From NCBI GenBank assembly GCA_001603145.1, contig LVBI01000004.1, positions 1 through 64,000 on the forward strand: a stretch of 64,000 nt of DNA, written 5' to 3'. How positions within the stretch are numbered: the stretch's first letter is position 1; every line of letters starts with the position of its first letter. The notes beneath the pieces are model-generated. The model was given only the letters and a program-made list of their open reading frames with translations, was not told the origin of the DNA and did no database searches. The position numbers and the translations under genes were made by a program. Below, in pieces: positions 25,945 through 36,090 of this stretch. This DNA is from Spirochaetales bacterium Spiro_07 (lineage in GTDB: Bacteria > Spirochaetota > Spirochaetia > Treponematales > Treponemataceae).

Positions 25945-27486
25945 ATGTCTGTACAGATTGTAGCAAAAATCGTTGCATTTGTTTTGTACTTGGGTTTTAT
26001 GATTTACATTGGCTTGAGAAGTGCAAAGAACAACAACAGCCCTAAAGATTTCTTTTTGGGCGGCAGAAAGGTCGGTCCGTGGGTAACAGCTTTGAGCGCA
26101 GAAGCTTCTGACTCTTCTGCTTGGCTTTTGATGGGGTTGCCCGGATTGTGCTATTTAGGCGGCATAAAAGAAACAGTCTGGACTTCTTTAGGTCTGATTG
26201 TCGGAACTTATTTGAACTGGCTTTTTGTGGCCAAGCCGCTCCGCAAATGCTCTGTGGCTTTTGACGATGCCATCACGATTCCGAGCTTCTTTTCAAAAAG
26301 ATTCAACGACAAGTCACACGTTCTTACGATAGTGTCTGCTTTCTTTATCGTGTTCTTCTTTACGATTTATACTGCTTCTGGTTTTGTTGCGTGTGCAAAA
26401 CTTTTCCGCTCTGTTTTCGGCTTGAATTATTATGTCGGTCTTATCATCGGTCTTGTGGTCATTTTGACATACACGATTCTTGGCGGCTATCTTGCAGTCT
26501 GCACAACAGACTTTTTGCAGGGCTCGCTGATTTTCATCGCGTTCGTAATTTCTTCGATAATTCTCGTTATCACATTGGGCGGCCCCGGAAACGCAATCGA
26601 TCAAGCTTCTCAGTTCAACGCGCTTGCGCTTGCCGGTCAATTCGGTGAAGAAATCAAGAACGCATTCGCCGGCAACTCAAATTTCAGCTTGTTCAGCGGA
26701 ATTTCTGCATTCTCTTGGTGCTTGGGCTACTTCGGAATGCCGCACATCATCATCAGATTTATGGGCATCCGCTCAAATGATGAAATCAAGAAAGCAAGAC
26801 GCATCGGCACATCTTGGATGGTAATTTCTTATATCGGAACATTCATCATCGGTACGCTTGGCACTGTTTATCTTGCCGGTTCAAACCTTTCTAACCCGGT
26901 TATGCTTTTGACCGGCGGTGCGCAGGAAACAGTTTTCAGCGAAACAATGCTCAAGATGTATCCGGCTTTTATTGCGGGTCTTTTCTTGTGCGCAATTCTC
27001 GCCGCTTCAATGAGTACCGCAGACAGCCAGCTTTTGAGCGCGTCTTCTTCAATCAGCTTTGACATTTACAAAGGAATCATCAACAAAGACGCCGACGAAA
27101 AGAAGGTGCTTCTCATAAGCCGCATTTCTGTTCTTGTGATTGCAATAATCGCATTCGGGCTTTGCCTTTTGCCGAACAACGACTCGATTTTCGGTCTTGT
27201 AAGCTACGCTTGGGCTGGCTTCGGCGCAACGTTTGGCCCGCTTATTCTGCTTTCGCTTTTCTGGAAAAACTGCACGAAAGAAGGCGCAATTTCCGGCATT
27301 ATCGGCGGCGGCATAACTGTTGTTGCTTGGCACAATTTTGCGTGGATGGGCGGAATTTTCAAGCTTTATGAAATCGTTCCGGGCTTCATCGTCTGCCTTT
27401 TGCTCGCTGTTGTTGTCAGCTTGTGCACCAAAAAAGACGAAGAAGTGCTTGCCGCCTTTGACAAATACAAAGCGTTGGCAGACTAA
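25945..27486 (+). CDS. putP: Sodium/solute symporter, PutP-like
   Basis: It has 513 residues and about 13 hydrophobic helices of the SSS family. Motifs close to E. coli PutP are visible: DFFLGGRKVGPWVTALSAEA, SDSSAWLLMGLPG, and the Na+-site helix CAILAASMSTADSQLLSASS. It should import proline or a related solute with Na+. GGAG precedes the ATG. It is a single-gene unit bounded by terminators. The substrate call is by similarity of motifs only. Confidence 0.9.
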   Translation: MSVQIVAKIVAFVLYLGFMIYIGLRSAKNNNSPKDFFLGGRKVGPWVTALSAEASDSSAWLLMGLPGLCYLGGIKETVWTSLGLIVGTYLNWLFVAKPLRKCSVAFDDAITIPSFFSKRFNDKSHVLTIVSAFFIVFFFTIYTASGFVACAKLFRSVFGLNYYVGLIIGLVVILTYTILGGYLAVCTTDFLQGSLIFIAFVISSIILVITLGGPGNAIDQASQFNALALAGQFGEEIKNAFAGNSNFSLFSGISAFSWCLGYFGMPHIIIRFMGIRSNDEIKKARRIGTSWMVISYIGTFIIGTLGTVYLAGSNLSNPVMLLTGGAQETVFSETMLKMYPAFIAGLFLCAILAASMSTADSQLLSASSSISFDIYKGIINKDADEKKVLLISRISVLVIAIIAFGLCLLPNNDSIFGLVSYAWAGFGATFGPLILLSLFWKNCTKEGAISGIIGGGITVVAWHNFAWMGGIFKLYEIVPGFIVCLLLAVVVSLCTKKDEEVLAAFDKYKALAD

Positions 27487-27505
27487 CTTATTAGTCTAAA
27501 TATCG

Positions 27506-27557
27506 TGTCATTGTCGGGCTTCTGCCTGTGGCAGACAAATGGCCCGGCAACTTTTGC
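27506..27557. repeat. Dispersed intergenic palindrome, copy 2 (with nested hairpin)
   Basis: It begins GTCATTGTCGGGCTT and ends GGCCCGGCAACTT like the other copies, but a small CTGCC-TGT-GGCAG hairpin replaces the centre. Confidence 0.55.
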
Positions 27558-27560
27558 ACA

Positions 27561-27599
27561 AAAAAAAGCCGCCAGAGGTTGATGCTTCGGCGGCTTTTT
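27561..27599 (+). terminator. Rho-independent terminator after putP
   Basis: Stem GCCGCC/GGCGGC (27568-27573, 27589-27594) flanked by an A-run and a T-run, so it could work in both directions. Confidence 0.88.
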
Positions 27600-27615
27600 C
27601 ATTATTAGTTAGAAT

Positions 27616-27780
27616 TTGTCATTGTCGGGCGTGCTCCGGCAATCTCGCTACAAACTAAACAAGTTTTTGCCTGTGAAAACTTGCAGCGGTTCGCCAGAAA
27701 AAGCTTATCCAGAAAAAGCTTGTGTTGTAGATTTAGCTCAATTGCAGCCCCGAGATTCCCGCGTCAAGCGCGGGAATGAC
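27616..27780. repeat. Pair of inverted GTCAT-family palindromes flanking ~100 bases
   Basis: One copy (27616-27648) reads forward and another (27752-27780) reads as its reverse complement. The interior holds a direct repeat of CCAGAAAAAGCTT and no ORF. The 300-base gap between putP and the hybrid kinase holds only this pair, the copy at 27506 and the terminator. The arrangement resembles a small non-coding mobile unit. Confidence 0.55.
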
Positions 27781-27786
27781 ACGGTT

Positions 27787-30700
27787 TTACTTCAGATTGT
27801 TCAGCAACTTTGAAACGGCGGCGATGATTCCGTCATAATCGAAAATATCGGCGGCGGCCTTTATAGCTTTTATGTGCGCCGAATAAGGTTCTTTCCAGAA
27901 ATATTTTGCAAGCTCGTCGAGCGTGTCTTCAATGGCGATAATATCCGTGTTTTGCGCCCTGTCCAAAATGAATGTGGCCTTGCGCTTCAAAAGCTCGTTG
28001 TCTCCGGCTTCAAGATTATCAAAAATATTCATGTTTTCAACCGAAACAAGATATTCCTTTATGTTGTCTGTCATCTGCGAAAGCTGAAGCAGAAACGCCG
28101 TGATGTTCGTCTGAATATAAGCTGTGTTGACTTGCTTGCCGGCATCCTCCATGCGCAGCGCAAAAGCCGAAAGCTCTTCTGCACCGATGTTTGCCGCCGC
28201 GCCTTTAAGCGCATGCGAATAAACCGCGTAAAGATGCCAGTCCTGCTGGTCAAACGCATATTGAAGTTGCTGAATCTTGTTCGCTGCATCTATAACGAAA
28301 GTCGTAAGAATATCGTGATAAGCGTTCAAATCGTTGCCCGCAAAAGAAAGGCCAATCTTGTAGTTTACGTCTGCTATAAAAGGCTTGTCTTCTACGGCTG
28401 GTTCGCTCGTGCGCTTTTTCTTGAAAATCTTTGTTTCGGGCAGCCACTTCTGCAAAATGGCGTTGAGCTTTTCAGGCTCAATTGGCTTGGCAAGAAAATC
28501 ATTCATGCCTTCAGAAACGAACATTTCGCGCACGCCGCTTATTGCGTTTGCCGTCAGCGCGATTATCGGAATGCTGCCGTTTTCATTGTTCAGACCGCGC
28601 ACAGCATGTGTCGCGTCAACGCCGTCCATTTCCGGCATCATGTGATCCATGAATACAAGGTCGTAGATTGTTTCTTTAATCTTGTTGATTGCCTCAAAGC
28701 CGGACTGCGCCGTATCTGCATCGATGTCGTGGCTCTTTAAAAGACCGGCTGCAACCTTGATGTTCACCGCATTGTCGTCAACAACCAGCACTTTTGCGTC
28801 TGGCGCGCTTACCTTGTAATTGTTTTCTGCAACAAGATTTGCAGACGCTTGCGTTACAAAGCCTAAAGAAAGCACCTGCGCAAGCTGAATGCAGTTTAAC
28901 GGCATCGGCACTATCAAAAGGCTCTTGTCATACTGAAAATCGTTTGAGCCTTCCGCAAGCACGGCGAATTTCGTTTTGAGCTTCTTCTGCTTTGCAGAGA
29001 TGAAAAGCTTTCTGTAATGAATCGAAGATACAAGCACAAAATCGAACAAGCCTTCGCCGTCTTCGCTTTTCTCGTTAAGCATTGCTTCAAATTCGTCCGG
29101 CTCGGCAGTATGAACGTAATTGAGATGCAAATCTTTCAGAATTTCTATGATGTTGTCCGCATAATCCTTGCGCGGCTCGTAAATCAGCACAGATTTTTCC
29201 GTGCTGTCCGAAAGCGCAATCAACGGCTCGTCGCTCTCAACTTCTTGTTCGATTGTGGCCGTAAAGACAGAGCCTTTGCCGTATTCGCTCTGCACCGAAA
29301 TAGTTCCTTCCATCATTTCGCAGAGCTGCTTTGTAATAGAAAGGCCTAAGCCTGTGCCGACAATGTTGCGGTTGCGCTTTGTGTCAACTCGCGAGAAAAG
29401 CTCGAAAAGCTTAGAGAAGTTTTCGTCTTTTATGCCGATGCCCGTATCTGCAATGCGGAAATTGAGCCTTATCGTTCTGCCTTGCACCGAACCGGTAACG
29501 TCAATTCTTACATGGCCTTCGCGCGTATATTTTACGGCATTGCCCAAAATATTGATGAGAATCTGCTTTACGCGGTTTTCGTCGCCGATAAGCTTGTGCG
29601 GCAAATTCGGGTCTATGCGCACAAAGAATGCAAGGCCTTTGCTTGCCGTTCTCATCTTTATAAGCGTAAGCACATCGTTAATAAGCGCGCCCAAATCATA
29701 CTGAACTGGCACAAGGTCGAGCCTGCCCGACTCAATCTTGGAAATATCGAGAATGTCGTCGATTATGCTCAAAAGGCTGCGTGTCGCCGTGTTGATGTCG
29801 TGTGCATATTCTTTGATGAGCGGCGGCAGCTTTTCAAGCAGAATCAGCTCAGACATGCCGAGAATCGCGTTCATCGGCGTTCTTATTTCATGGCTCATGT
29901 TCGCCAAAAAGTTTGATTTTGCCTTTGTAGCCTGAAGCGCGACTTCCTTTGCTTCAATCAAAGAATGGGAAGTTTCGTCTTGAATAATCTGCGCTGCAAA
30001 AATTCTGGCACACGTAGCAAGAATCGCTTCTTCGTCAGATGTAAAAGCCCGCTCTTCGTGGCAGTTGTCGTAGCACATAAAGCCCCAGAACTGGTCTTGA
30101 AACACAAGAGGAATTACAAGCGCCGAAAGAATTTCGAGCGGGCGGTACAAAGTTTCAGATGCCGTAATCGCCGAATAGTTTCCGTTTTTGATGCCTTCAG
30201 TTTCAAGCTTGTGCTTCCAAGAGCGGAGCGTGCCCGTCTTGTCTTCATAAACTTTGGGCAGAGCCGGCGTGTTCAGAAAGGCAATGCGCGGAGACTGCCA
30301 CAATGCGACAAGCTTGCATGAATCGGTTTCACCTTCGGCGCTTGCCCAAGAATTGCGCCAAATATGCACGCGGTCAATGCCGAGCTGCTCGCCGATTTTT
30401 TTCAAACCTGTCTTGAGGCGGTCAAAAAAGCTTATCTGAGAAACTGAAGTGAGTTCCTTCGTTATTTCAGTTACTGTAGAAAGCAGAAAATCTCTTGCGC
30501 CGATTTCCCTGATGCTTTCTTGCTGGAAAATATATGCCAGAATCATGTGGCCGCAAGTGTTTATGATGTTTTCCTGGCTTGGCGAGAAAAGCCGCTCTTT
30601 TCGGCAGTCGCTTACACCGATGTAGCCCCAGTATTCGTTGCCGAGAACAATCTGAATTGTCAACTGAGAAAGCACATGCTGCTCAAGCAGGCTTTCGTAG

Positions 30701-32088
30701 CCGCGCGGCTTGTCGCGTGCAACCCTTATGTTCATCAGCATGTTGTCCGGCCGCATGTGATGCTCAACGTCTTCATGAGAAAGTCTTTTGCGGTTTATAA
30801 GGCCTTGCGGATTTTCCGGTGCGTCCTGTGATTCCCAATAATACTTCAGCGTAAGCCAGCAGCCGTTTTCGCAGTCTTCGGTCTTTTGCCAGATTACTAT
30901 GCGGTCAGCTTCAACAGATTCGCCGATTACGCGGAGCGCGTTGAGGATTCGCTCATCAAAATTTGTGCCGTCGTTTATTGTCAGCACGCGCGTTACTTCG
31001 TTGCTTGCTTCAACAAGCTTGTCCTGCTTCTGCTTTGCAAGCATTCCGTCATGTTTGGTGATATGATCAAGAAACATGTAGGCGCATGTGTTGAGAATGT
31101 TCTCTTCGTTTTGGGTGAAAAGTCGCTCGCGGTGGCAGTCGTCAAAACCGATAAAGCCCCAATATTTATCGCCGAGAAAAATCTGCACAACCAAAAGCGA
31201 AAGTATATTGTCTTGCTGCTTGCCTTCCCAGTCGCGCGGCTTGTCTGAAATGCGCGCGTTCAAGAAACGCTGTTCCGGCTGCTTTTTAAGCGCAATCTCT
31301 TCTGCGCTCATGAACCAGCCCGAATGGTTTTTGCCCGGGCGATAAGGCGGTGCGCCTGCCGCCTGCCATGAAAACGAAAGCTCGATGAAGCAGCCGCCGC
31401 TTTCTTCGCGCGTGTTGCGGTAGACATAAGCCCGGTCAACGCCAACAGCTTCGCCTACAATGCGGAGCGCCTCGTTCATGCGCTGCTCAAAATTGCTTTC
31501 GTCTGATGAATTGAAGATATTCGTAACGTCGTTTGTGGTCTTTAAAAGCTTGTCCCTGTGAATTTGCTGAAGCTCAAGCGTTTCTTCGCAGTTTTCGGAA
31601 TTATTGTTCTGCTCAAAATAAGTACACGCCAGCACATGAAAAATCTCTGAAAGGATAGTGCTGTCATCTTGAGAAAGGCTTTGCACGGCGCGGTTTTTCA
31701 AAAGCCCGAAGCCTATAAAATTCTTGTTCTGAATAACCGGAAAAACTGTGTCTGAATCTAGAAGCGGCAGCCTGTCAATTTCGCCGGAGCAAATCTTTGA
31801 AAGCCTGCTCTTGAAAATTGTGTCAAAGCTAATCTGGCGCGCCGCGTCTTGCTTTTTCAGGCTTTTGTCTGCAATGGCAATAGCCCTGCATTGGCAGAGA
31901 AACGAAGCGCCGTCTGATTTTGTTACAGCCCAAAGCTCGGCGGTCTGTGCTTTTGCGGCTTCTGCCACAGAGAGAAGCGCCTTGTTGATTACGGCTGTGT
32001 CATGTGCATTGCTTGCAGAATTTACAAGCTGCGTTATTTCTTTGAGAAGCTTTATAGGTTCTTCTATTGATATGTGCTGTACGGGCAT
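27787..32088 (-). CDS. Giant hybrid histidine kinase: four GAF domains, HisKA, HATPase, two REC, Hpt
   Basis: It has 1433 residues and no membrane helix or signal peptide. Order: GAF-like 1 (~15-165), three GAF repeats that resemble each other (each with 'YWGF/YIG..DC..ER.F...EE.IL.TC': near 310-325, 500-515, 680-695), HisKA ([17 protein letters not shown]), HATPase ([18 protein letters not shown]), a degenerate receiver (LVSSIHY where the Asp is expected), an intact receiver ([11 protein letters not shown]) and an Hpt domain ([13 protein letters not shown]). It is a cytoplasmic phosphorelay hub with several ligand inputs; its output regulator is not nearby. The start ATG lacks a clear ribosome-binding site. 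Confidence 0.93.
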   Translation of the reverse strand: MPVQHISIEEPIKLLKEITQLVNSASNAHDTAVINKALLSVAEAAKAQTAELWAVTKSDGASFLCQCRAIAIADKSLKKQDAARQISFDTIFKSRLSKICSGEIDRLPLLDSDTVFPVIQNKNFIGFGLLKNRAVQSLSQDDSTILSEIFHVLACTYFEQNNNSENCEETLELQQIHRDKLLKTTNDVTNIFNSSDESNFEQRMNEALRIVGEAVGVDRAYVYRNTREESGGCFIELSFSWQAAGAPPYRPGKNHSGWFMSAEEIALKKQPEQRFLNARISDKPRDWEGKQQDNILSLLVVQIFLGDKYWGFIGFDDCHRERLFTQNEENILNTCAYMFLDHITKHDGMLAKQKQDKLVEASNEVTRVLTINDGTNFDERILNALRVIGESVEADRIVIWQKTEDCENGCWLTLKYYWESQDAPENPQGLINRKRLSHEDVEHHMRPDNMLMNIRVARDKPRGYESLLEQHVLSQLTIQIVLGNEYWGYIGVSDCRKERLFSPSQENIINTCGHMILAYIFQQESIREIGARDFLLSTVTEITKELTSVSQISFFDRLKTGLKKIGEQLGIDRVHIWRNSWASAEGETDSCKLVALWQSPRIAFLNTPALPKVYEDKTGTLRSWKHKLETEGIKNGNYSAITASETLYRPLEILSALVIPLVFQDQFWGFMCYDNCHEERAFTSDEEAILATCARIFAAQIIQDETSHSLIEAKEVALQATKAKSNFLANMSHEIRTPMNAILGMSELILLEKLPPLIKEYAHDINTATRSLLSIIDDILDISKIESGRLDLVPVQYDLGALINDVLTLIKMRTASKGLAFFVRIDPNLPHKLIGDENRVKQILINILGNAVKYTREGHVRIDVTGSVQGRTIRLNFRIADTGIGIKDENFSKLFELFSRVDTKRNRNIVGTGLGLSITKQLCEMMEGTISVQSEYGKGSVFTATIEQEVESDEPLIALSDSTEKSVLIYEPRKDYADNIIEILKDLHLNYVHTAEPDEFEAMLNEKSEDGEGLFDFVLVSSIHYRKLFISAKQKKLKTKFAVLAEGSNDFQYDKSLLIVPMPLNCIQLAQVLSLGFVTQASANLVAENNYKVSAPDAKVLVVDDNAVNIKVAAGLLKSHDIDADTAQSGFEAINKIKETIYDLVFMDHMMPEMDGVDATHAVRGLNNENGSIPIIALTANAISGVREMFVSEGMNDFLAKPIEPEKLNAILQKWLPETKIFKKKRTSEPAVEDKPFIADVNYKIGLSFAGNDLNAYHDILTTFVIDAANKIQQLQYAFDQQDWHLYAVYSHALKGAAANIGAEELSAFALRMEDAGKQVNTAYIQTNITAFLLQLSQMTDNIKEYLVSVENMNIFDNLEAGDNELLKRKATFILDRAQNTDIIAIEDTLDELAKYFWKEPYSAHIKAIKAAADIFDYDGIIAAVSKLLNNLK

Positions 32089-32285
32089 TAAACTTTTTTA
32101 ACCTTCTAAATACTTTTAAAAATTCAATTCAGCGCAACTCTGCGATACATTGTAAATATCGGCAGAATTGCAAATTTGACCCACTGCAATATGTCTTAAT
32201 AAACTATATCATGGTTTTGAAGTTTTGTGCTATGAAAAACTCTAAAAACTTTAATTCTTAAGGAAAATTGCTTAATCTCAGACAG

Positions 32286-32381
32286 CTGTGAAAGCTTTCA
32301 CAAGAAAAACTGAAATTTTGTTGACTCTTTTTTTTGAGAGTGATAGTATGCCGCCATAAGGTGTTGTGAAAACCTTCACAT
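32286..32381 (+). promoter_or_regulatory. rex promoter with two Rex operators
   Basis: Operator 1 (32286-32303, CTGTGAAAGCTTTCACAA) and operator 2 (32364-32381, TTGTGAAAACCTTCACAT) match the known Rex site TTGTGAA-N4-TTCACAA. Between them are TTGACT (32321-32326) and TAGTAT (32344-32349) with 17-base spacing. Operator 2 lies just after the expected transcript start. Autorepression is the simplest reading. Apart from this the 333-base gap shows no gene. Confidence 0.85.
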
Positions 32382-32421
32382 TGGTTTTGCGTTTATAGAA
32401 GCTCAGACTTGTGGTGGTGCG

Positions 32422-33048
32422 ATGGAACAGAAAATTTCAAAACCTGCAAGGGAACGTTTGATTCGGCTTGCCAGATTGCTGGAGCAGCTTGAAAAAGCTG
32501 GCAAGCAGACAGTTTCTTCCGCTGAAATTCAAAGTCGTACAGGCTGGACAAGTTTTACTATAAGGCGCGACATATCAATGCTTGGCGTGCGTTGTGCGAA
32601 TGCTGCTGGCTACAATGTGGCAATGCTTAAAGATACGATAGGCACTGTGCTTTCATTGGGAGCAGCTGAGAAACGCTGCTGTATCGTGGGGCTTGGCAGA
32701 TTAGGCGAAGCCCTCGCAGGTTTCACAGGCTTTGTTAATTCGTCTTTCGTTATTGCGGCCGGATTTGATTCAAGTATCAATAGAACGGAAACACTGCGGG
32801 CGCCGTTTCCGCTTTATTCAACTTCAAAGCTTGAACAGGTAATCGCAGACGAAAAGATTGAATACGCGATTCTGGCAGTGCCGGAATCTGTGGCGGAGCA
32901 GGTGGCGCTAAGGCTTTCTGCTTGCGGCATAAAAGGAATAGTCAATTATACGGCGGCAATTCTTCATTTGCCGGAAACGACCGCAGTTGAGAATCTGTCG
33001 GTCATAGATGCACTTCAGAATCTGTCGTGCAAGTCTTTAGAAAAGTAA
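32422..33048 (+). CDS. rex: Redox-sensing transcriptional repressor Rex
   Basis: It has 208 residues, normal for Rex. The N-terminal winged helix shows PARERLIRLARLLEQL and SSAEIQSRTGWTSFTIRRDISM. The Rossmann domain has the NADH-binding GLGRLGEA and the family stretch ILAVPESVAEQVA. Rex releases DNA when NADH rises and controls fermentation and anaerobic genes. Two Rex operators lie in its own promoter. The recognition helix differs from the Firmicute consensus (WTSFTIRRD against the usual SPAQIRKD), though its operators look standard. Confidence 0.92.
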   Translation: MEQKISKPARERLIRLARLLEQLEKAGKQTVSSAEIQSRTGWTSFTIRRDISMLGVRCANAAGYNVAMLKDTIGTVLSLGAAEKRCCIVGLGRLGEALAGFTGFVNSSFVIAAGFDSSINRTETLRAPFPLYSTSKLEQVIADEKIEYAILAVPESVAEQVALRLSACGIKGIVNYTAAILHLPETTAVENLSVIDALQNLSCKSLEK

Positions 33049-33138
33049 ACGATCTGGTTTTCCAGTTCAAATACAACAACAAGAAGATAAAATCTTCGGA
33101 AAAGCACCGCTTCAGCTATGCGGTTATAGGAGTCTAAA

Positions 33139-34260
33139 ATGGCAAGAGTTTTCAATTTCAGTGCTGGTCCTTCAGCATTACCGGAAGAAGTTTTGAAAGA
33201 ATGTGCAGCAGAAATGCTTGATTGCAACGGAACAGGTCAGAGTGTAATGGAAATGAGCCACCGCTCAAAGGCTTTTGAACCGATTATTCAGGACGCAGAA
33301 GCAATGGTACGCAAGCTGATGAACGTTCCTGCAAACTATAAGATTTTGTTCCTTCAGGGCGGTGCATCTACACAGTTTGCAATGATTCCGCTTAACCTCG
33401 GAATTAAGACTGGCAAGGCTGCTTACATCAAGACAGGCGTTTGGGCAAAGAAAGCAGAAGCAGAAGCCAAGAAGCTCGGCATTGAAGTTACAACACTTGC
33501 TTCAAGCGAAGACAAGAACTTTACATATATTCCGCGTGTTGAAAAAGTAACAGGCGACTATGACTATGTTCATATCACTTTCAACAACACGATTATGGGA
33601 ACTCATTACGAGTACATTCCAGATACAGGCAATATTCCGTTGGTTGCAGATATTTCTTCTTGCATTTTGAGCGAACCGCTTGATGTTTCAAAGTTCGGCT
33701 TGCTTTATGCTGGTGCTCAGAAGAACCTCGCCCCGGCCGGCGTTACTCTTGTAATCATCCGCGAAGACCTGATTACAGACACACCTCGCCCAGGCACACC
33801 GACAATGCTTACATACAAGACACACGCAGACGAAGGTTCAATGTTCAATACACCGCCTTGCTACACAATCTACGTTCTCGGCAAGGTTATGCACTGGATT
33901 GAAAAGAACGGCGGCGCAGAAGGCATGAAGAAGCGCAACTACGAGAAAGCAAATCTGCTTTATGACTATCTTGATAAGTCAGATTTCTATCATGCAACAG
34001 CTGAAAAGGGCAGCCGCTCAATTATGAACGTGCCTTTTCTTACAAAGTATTCAACTGGTGCAAAAGACGATGCAAGCGTTGCCAAAGAAAAGGAAATCAA
34101 CGATGCCTTTGTTAAGGGCGCAACAGCAGCAGGTCTTGTAAACTTGAAAGGCCACCGTCTTGTTGGCGGTATGCGCGCTTCAATTTATAACGCCATGACA
34201 CTTGACGGCGTAAAAGCACTTATCAAATACATGGATAAGTTCGCCGCAGAAAACAAATAA
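33139..34260 (+). CDS. serC: Phosphoserine aminotransferase
   Basis: It converts 3-phosphohydroxypyruvate and glutamate to phosphoserine in serine synthesis. It has 373 residues, the family length. Visible motifs are FNFSAGPSALPEEVL, FLQGGASTQFAMIP, the PLP-site region YAGAQKNLAPAG with the Schiff-base Lys, and the ending LVGGMRASIYNAM. AGGAG precedes the ATG. It is followed by serA with a 107-base gap holding a dispersed palindrome, so the two pathway genes are neighbours. Confidence 0.96.
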   Translation: MARVFNFSAGPSALPEEVLKECAAEMLDCNGTGQSVMEMSHRSKAFEPIIQDAEAMVRKLMNVPANYKILFLQGGASTQFAMIPLNLGIKTGKAAYIKTGVWAKKAEAEAKKLGIEVTTLASSEDKNFTYIPRVEKVTGDYDYVHITFNNTIMGTHYEYIPDTGNIPLVADISSCILSEPLDVSKFGLLYAGAQKNLAPAGVTLVIIREDLITDTPRPGTPTMLTYKTHADEGSMFNTPPCYTIYVLGKVMHWIEKNGGAEGMKKRNYEKANLLYDYLDKSDFYHATAEKGSRSIMNVPFLTKYSTGAKDDASVAKEKEINDAFVKGATAAGLVNLKGHRLVGGMRASIYNAMTLDGVKALIKYMDKFAAENK

Positions 34261-34293
34261 TCGGAACGGCGCGAATAAGCGCCGGGCAAGCGA

Positions 34294-34322
34294 TTGTCAT
34301 GCTGAACTTGGTTCAGCATTCC
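34294..34322. repeat. Dispersed intergenic palindrome, variant stem
   Basis: GTCATGCTGAAC TTG GTTCAGCAT follows the same GTCAT-stem-CTTG-stem plan as the copies at 9.08, 27.6, 52.4 and 61.58 kb, with a different stem sequence. It lies between serC and serA. Confidence 0.6.
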
Positions 34323-34367
34323 GCAAAACCTTTTTAGGTTTTATCAAATCATTCTTGGAGGAATAAA

Positions 34368-35552
34368 ATGTTTAAGATTCAGACTTTAAATAAGATTTCA
34401 GTTGCCGGTTTGGAAAAATTTCCGCGCGAAGAATATGAAGTAGCTTCAGAAATCAACAACCCGGATGCAATTCTTCTTCGCTCTGCCGACATGCACTCAA
34501 TGGAATTGCCTGCAACAGTTAAGGCTGTTGCACGCGCCGGTGCAGGCACAAACAATATTCCGATTCCGGCTATGACAGAGAAAGGCGTAGTTGTTTTCAA
34601 TACGCCTGGTGCAAACGCAAACGCCGTAAAAGAGCTTGTAATCGCCGCATTGCTTTTCTCTAGCCGCCCTGTACACAAGGCCGCAGCTTGGGCAAAGACA
34701 CTCATCGACAAAGGTGATGAAATCCCTGAACTTGCAGAAAAAGGCAAGAGCCAGTTTGTAGGCCCGGAGATTAAGGGCAAGACTCTCGGCGTAATCGGTT
34801 TGGGCGCAATCGGCGCAATGGTTGCAAATGCTGCAATTGAACTTGGCATGAACGTAATCGGCTACGACCCGTTCCTTTCAGTTGATGCCGCTTGGAGCTT
34901 GAGCCGCGCCGTTCACAAGGCAGAAAGCCTTGATTCTCTGCTTTCAAAATCAGATTACATCACAATTCATATTCCGCAGACAAACGACACAAAGGGCTAT
35001 ATCGGTGCAGACCGCCTTGCAATCATGAAGAAAGGCGTGCGCATTTTGAACTTTGCGCGCGGCGGTCTTGTGGTAAACAAAGACATTCTTGCTGCAATTG
35101 AAGCCGGAAAAGTTGCATGCTACGCTTGTGACTTTGCTGACGAAGAATTGCTGAAAAACGACAAGGTTATCTGCTTGCCGCACCTCGGTGCTTCTACACC
35201 AGAAGCCGAAGACAACTGTGCTTTCATGGCTGTTGCCCAGCTCCGCGACTTCCTTGAAAACGGCAACATCGTCAATTCAGTCAACTTCCCGAAATGCAAG
35301 ATGGACGAACCGGTTCCTGCAAACGGCACAAGAATTTGCATCGCCAACAAGAACATTCCAAACATGGTTGGTCAGATTACAACAGTTCTTGCAGACGCAA
35401 AATGCAACATCGCCGCTATGGTAAACCAGAACCGCGCAGATGTAGCTTACAACATCATTGACGTTGAAAATGCAATCGATGATGCTGTTGCAGCAAAGCT
35501 CAAGGCCATCGAAGGCGTAATCGCAGTCCGCCTGATTACAGCAAACGCCTAA
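34368..35552 (+). CDS. serA: D-3-phosphoglycerate dehydrogenase with ACT domain
   Basis: It catalyses the first step of serine synthesis, oxidising 3-phosphoglycerate with NAD+. It has 394 residues. The nucleotide-binding motif is GLGAIGAMVANAA with DP at the strand end (GYDP); catalytic ARGG (NFARGGLVV) and the LPHLGAST His loop are present. A C-terminal ACT domain (~325-394; NIPNMVGQITTVLADAKCNI) suggests serine feedback. GGAGG precedes the ATG. This is the short ACT-only form rather than the longer ASB-containing form. Confidence 0.96.
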   Translation: MFKIQTLNKISVAGLEKFPREEYEVASEINNPDAILLRSADMHSMELPATVKAVARAGAGTNNIPIPAMTEKGVVVFNTPGANANAVKELVIAALLFSSRPVHKAAAWAKTLIDKGDEIPELAEKGKSQFVGPEIKGKTLGVIGLGAIGAMVANAAIELGMNVIGYDPFLSVDAAWSLSRAVHKAESLDSLLSKSDYITIHIPQTNDTKGYIGADRLAIMKKGVRILNFARGGLVVNKDILAAIEAGKVACYACDFADEELLKNDKVICLPHLGASTPEAEDNCAFMAVAQLRDFLENGNIVNSVNFPKCKMDEPVPANGTRICIANKNIPNMVGQITTVLADAKCNIAAMVNQNRADVAYNIIDVENAIDDAVAAKLKAIEGVIAVRLITANA

Positions 35553-35570
35553 ATCAGCACAAGCTGAAAA

Positions 35571-35612
35571 AAGGCTGCCGGAAACTTCAAGTTTCTGGGC
35601 AGCCTTTTTTTA
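35571..35612 (+). terminator. Rho-independent terminator after serA
   Basis: Stem AAGGCTGCC/GGCAGCCTT (35571-35579, 35598-35606) with an inner GAAAC/GTTTC extension and a T-run. The outer stem is the same as in the terminator after the GH13 gene at 59.5 kb. Confidence 0.9.
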
Positions 35613-35705
35613 TTACTTGTTCCGAAACCGAATAATCTAACACCGATTACAGAACGTTCTCGCGCACTAATTACAAATCTTCTAGCAAACTCATATAAGA
35701 ATTAT

Positions 35706-36062
35706 TTATAAATTTGTTATTTCCCATTTATCAAGCAATTTATTCATAGATTTTCGAAAATCAGAAATCAACTGTTCTTGAATTTTTAAACGGATTTTTA
35801 TGTTTTCATCAATTTCATCAATTTTTATATTACTCAAATCATGAGGGATAAATAATTGATATACTTCTATTTCCAAAGCCTCTGCTATTTTGATTAGTGT
35901 TGATTCTCGTGGCCAACGACGTTTGCCTTCAATATCGTTGATATTCTGTACAGATACACCGATTTTTTCAGCAAGTTGTTCTTGAGTAAATTTCCCTTTG
36001 CGATATTTCTTTATGTTTTGAGAAAGGGTTTCATGTAGTTGTTGTTCTGTCATTACTTGCAT
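35706..36062 (-). CDS. XRE-family regulator (XRE2)
   Basis: Start candidates are ATG 36062 (MQVMTEQQL) and 36053; the track start is far upstream. The protein has ~118 residues with XRE helix-turn-helix (TQEQLAEKIGVSVQNINDIEG) and a charged helical C-terminus. It is a paralogue of XRE1 at 22654. It is divergent from three small genes and faces a perfect ACTTGCA-ATA-TGCAAGT palindrome in their promoter. The sequence is AT-rich compared with neighbouring serA. Confidence 0.88.
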   Translation of the reverse strand: MQVMTEQQLHETLSQNIKKYRKGKFTQEQLAEKIGVSVQNINDIEGKRRWPRESTLIKIAEALEIEVYQLFIPHDLSNIKIDEIDENIKIRLKIQEQLISDFRKSMNKLLDKWEITNL

Positions 36063-36090
36063 TTTGATAGTATTTATTAAATTTTTACAC

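Noticed and set aside
27874-28740. 288-codon plus-strand ORF opposite the hybrid kinase
   Set aside because: It lies entirely antisense to the conserved receiver and Hpt code, has no ribosome-binding site and reads as a compositionally odd Arg/Leu-rich shadow.
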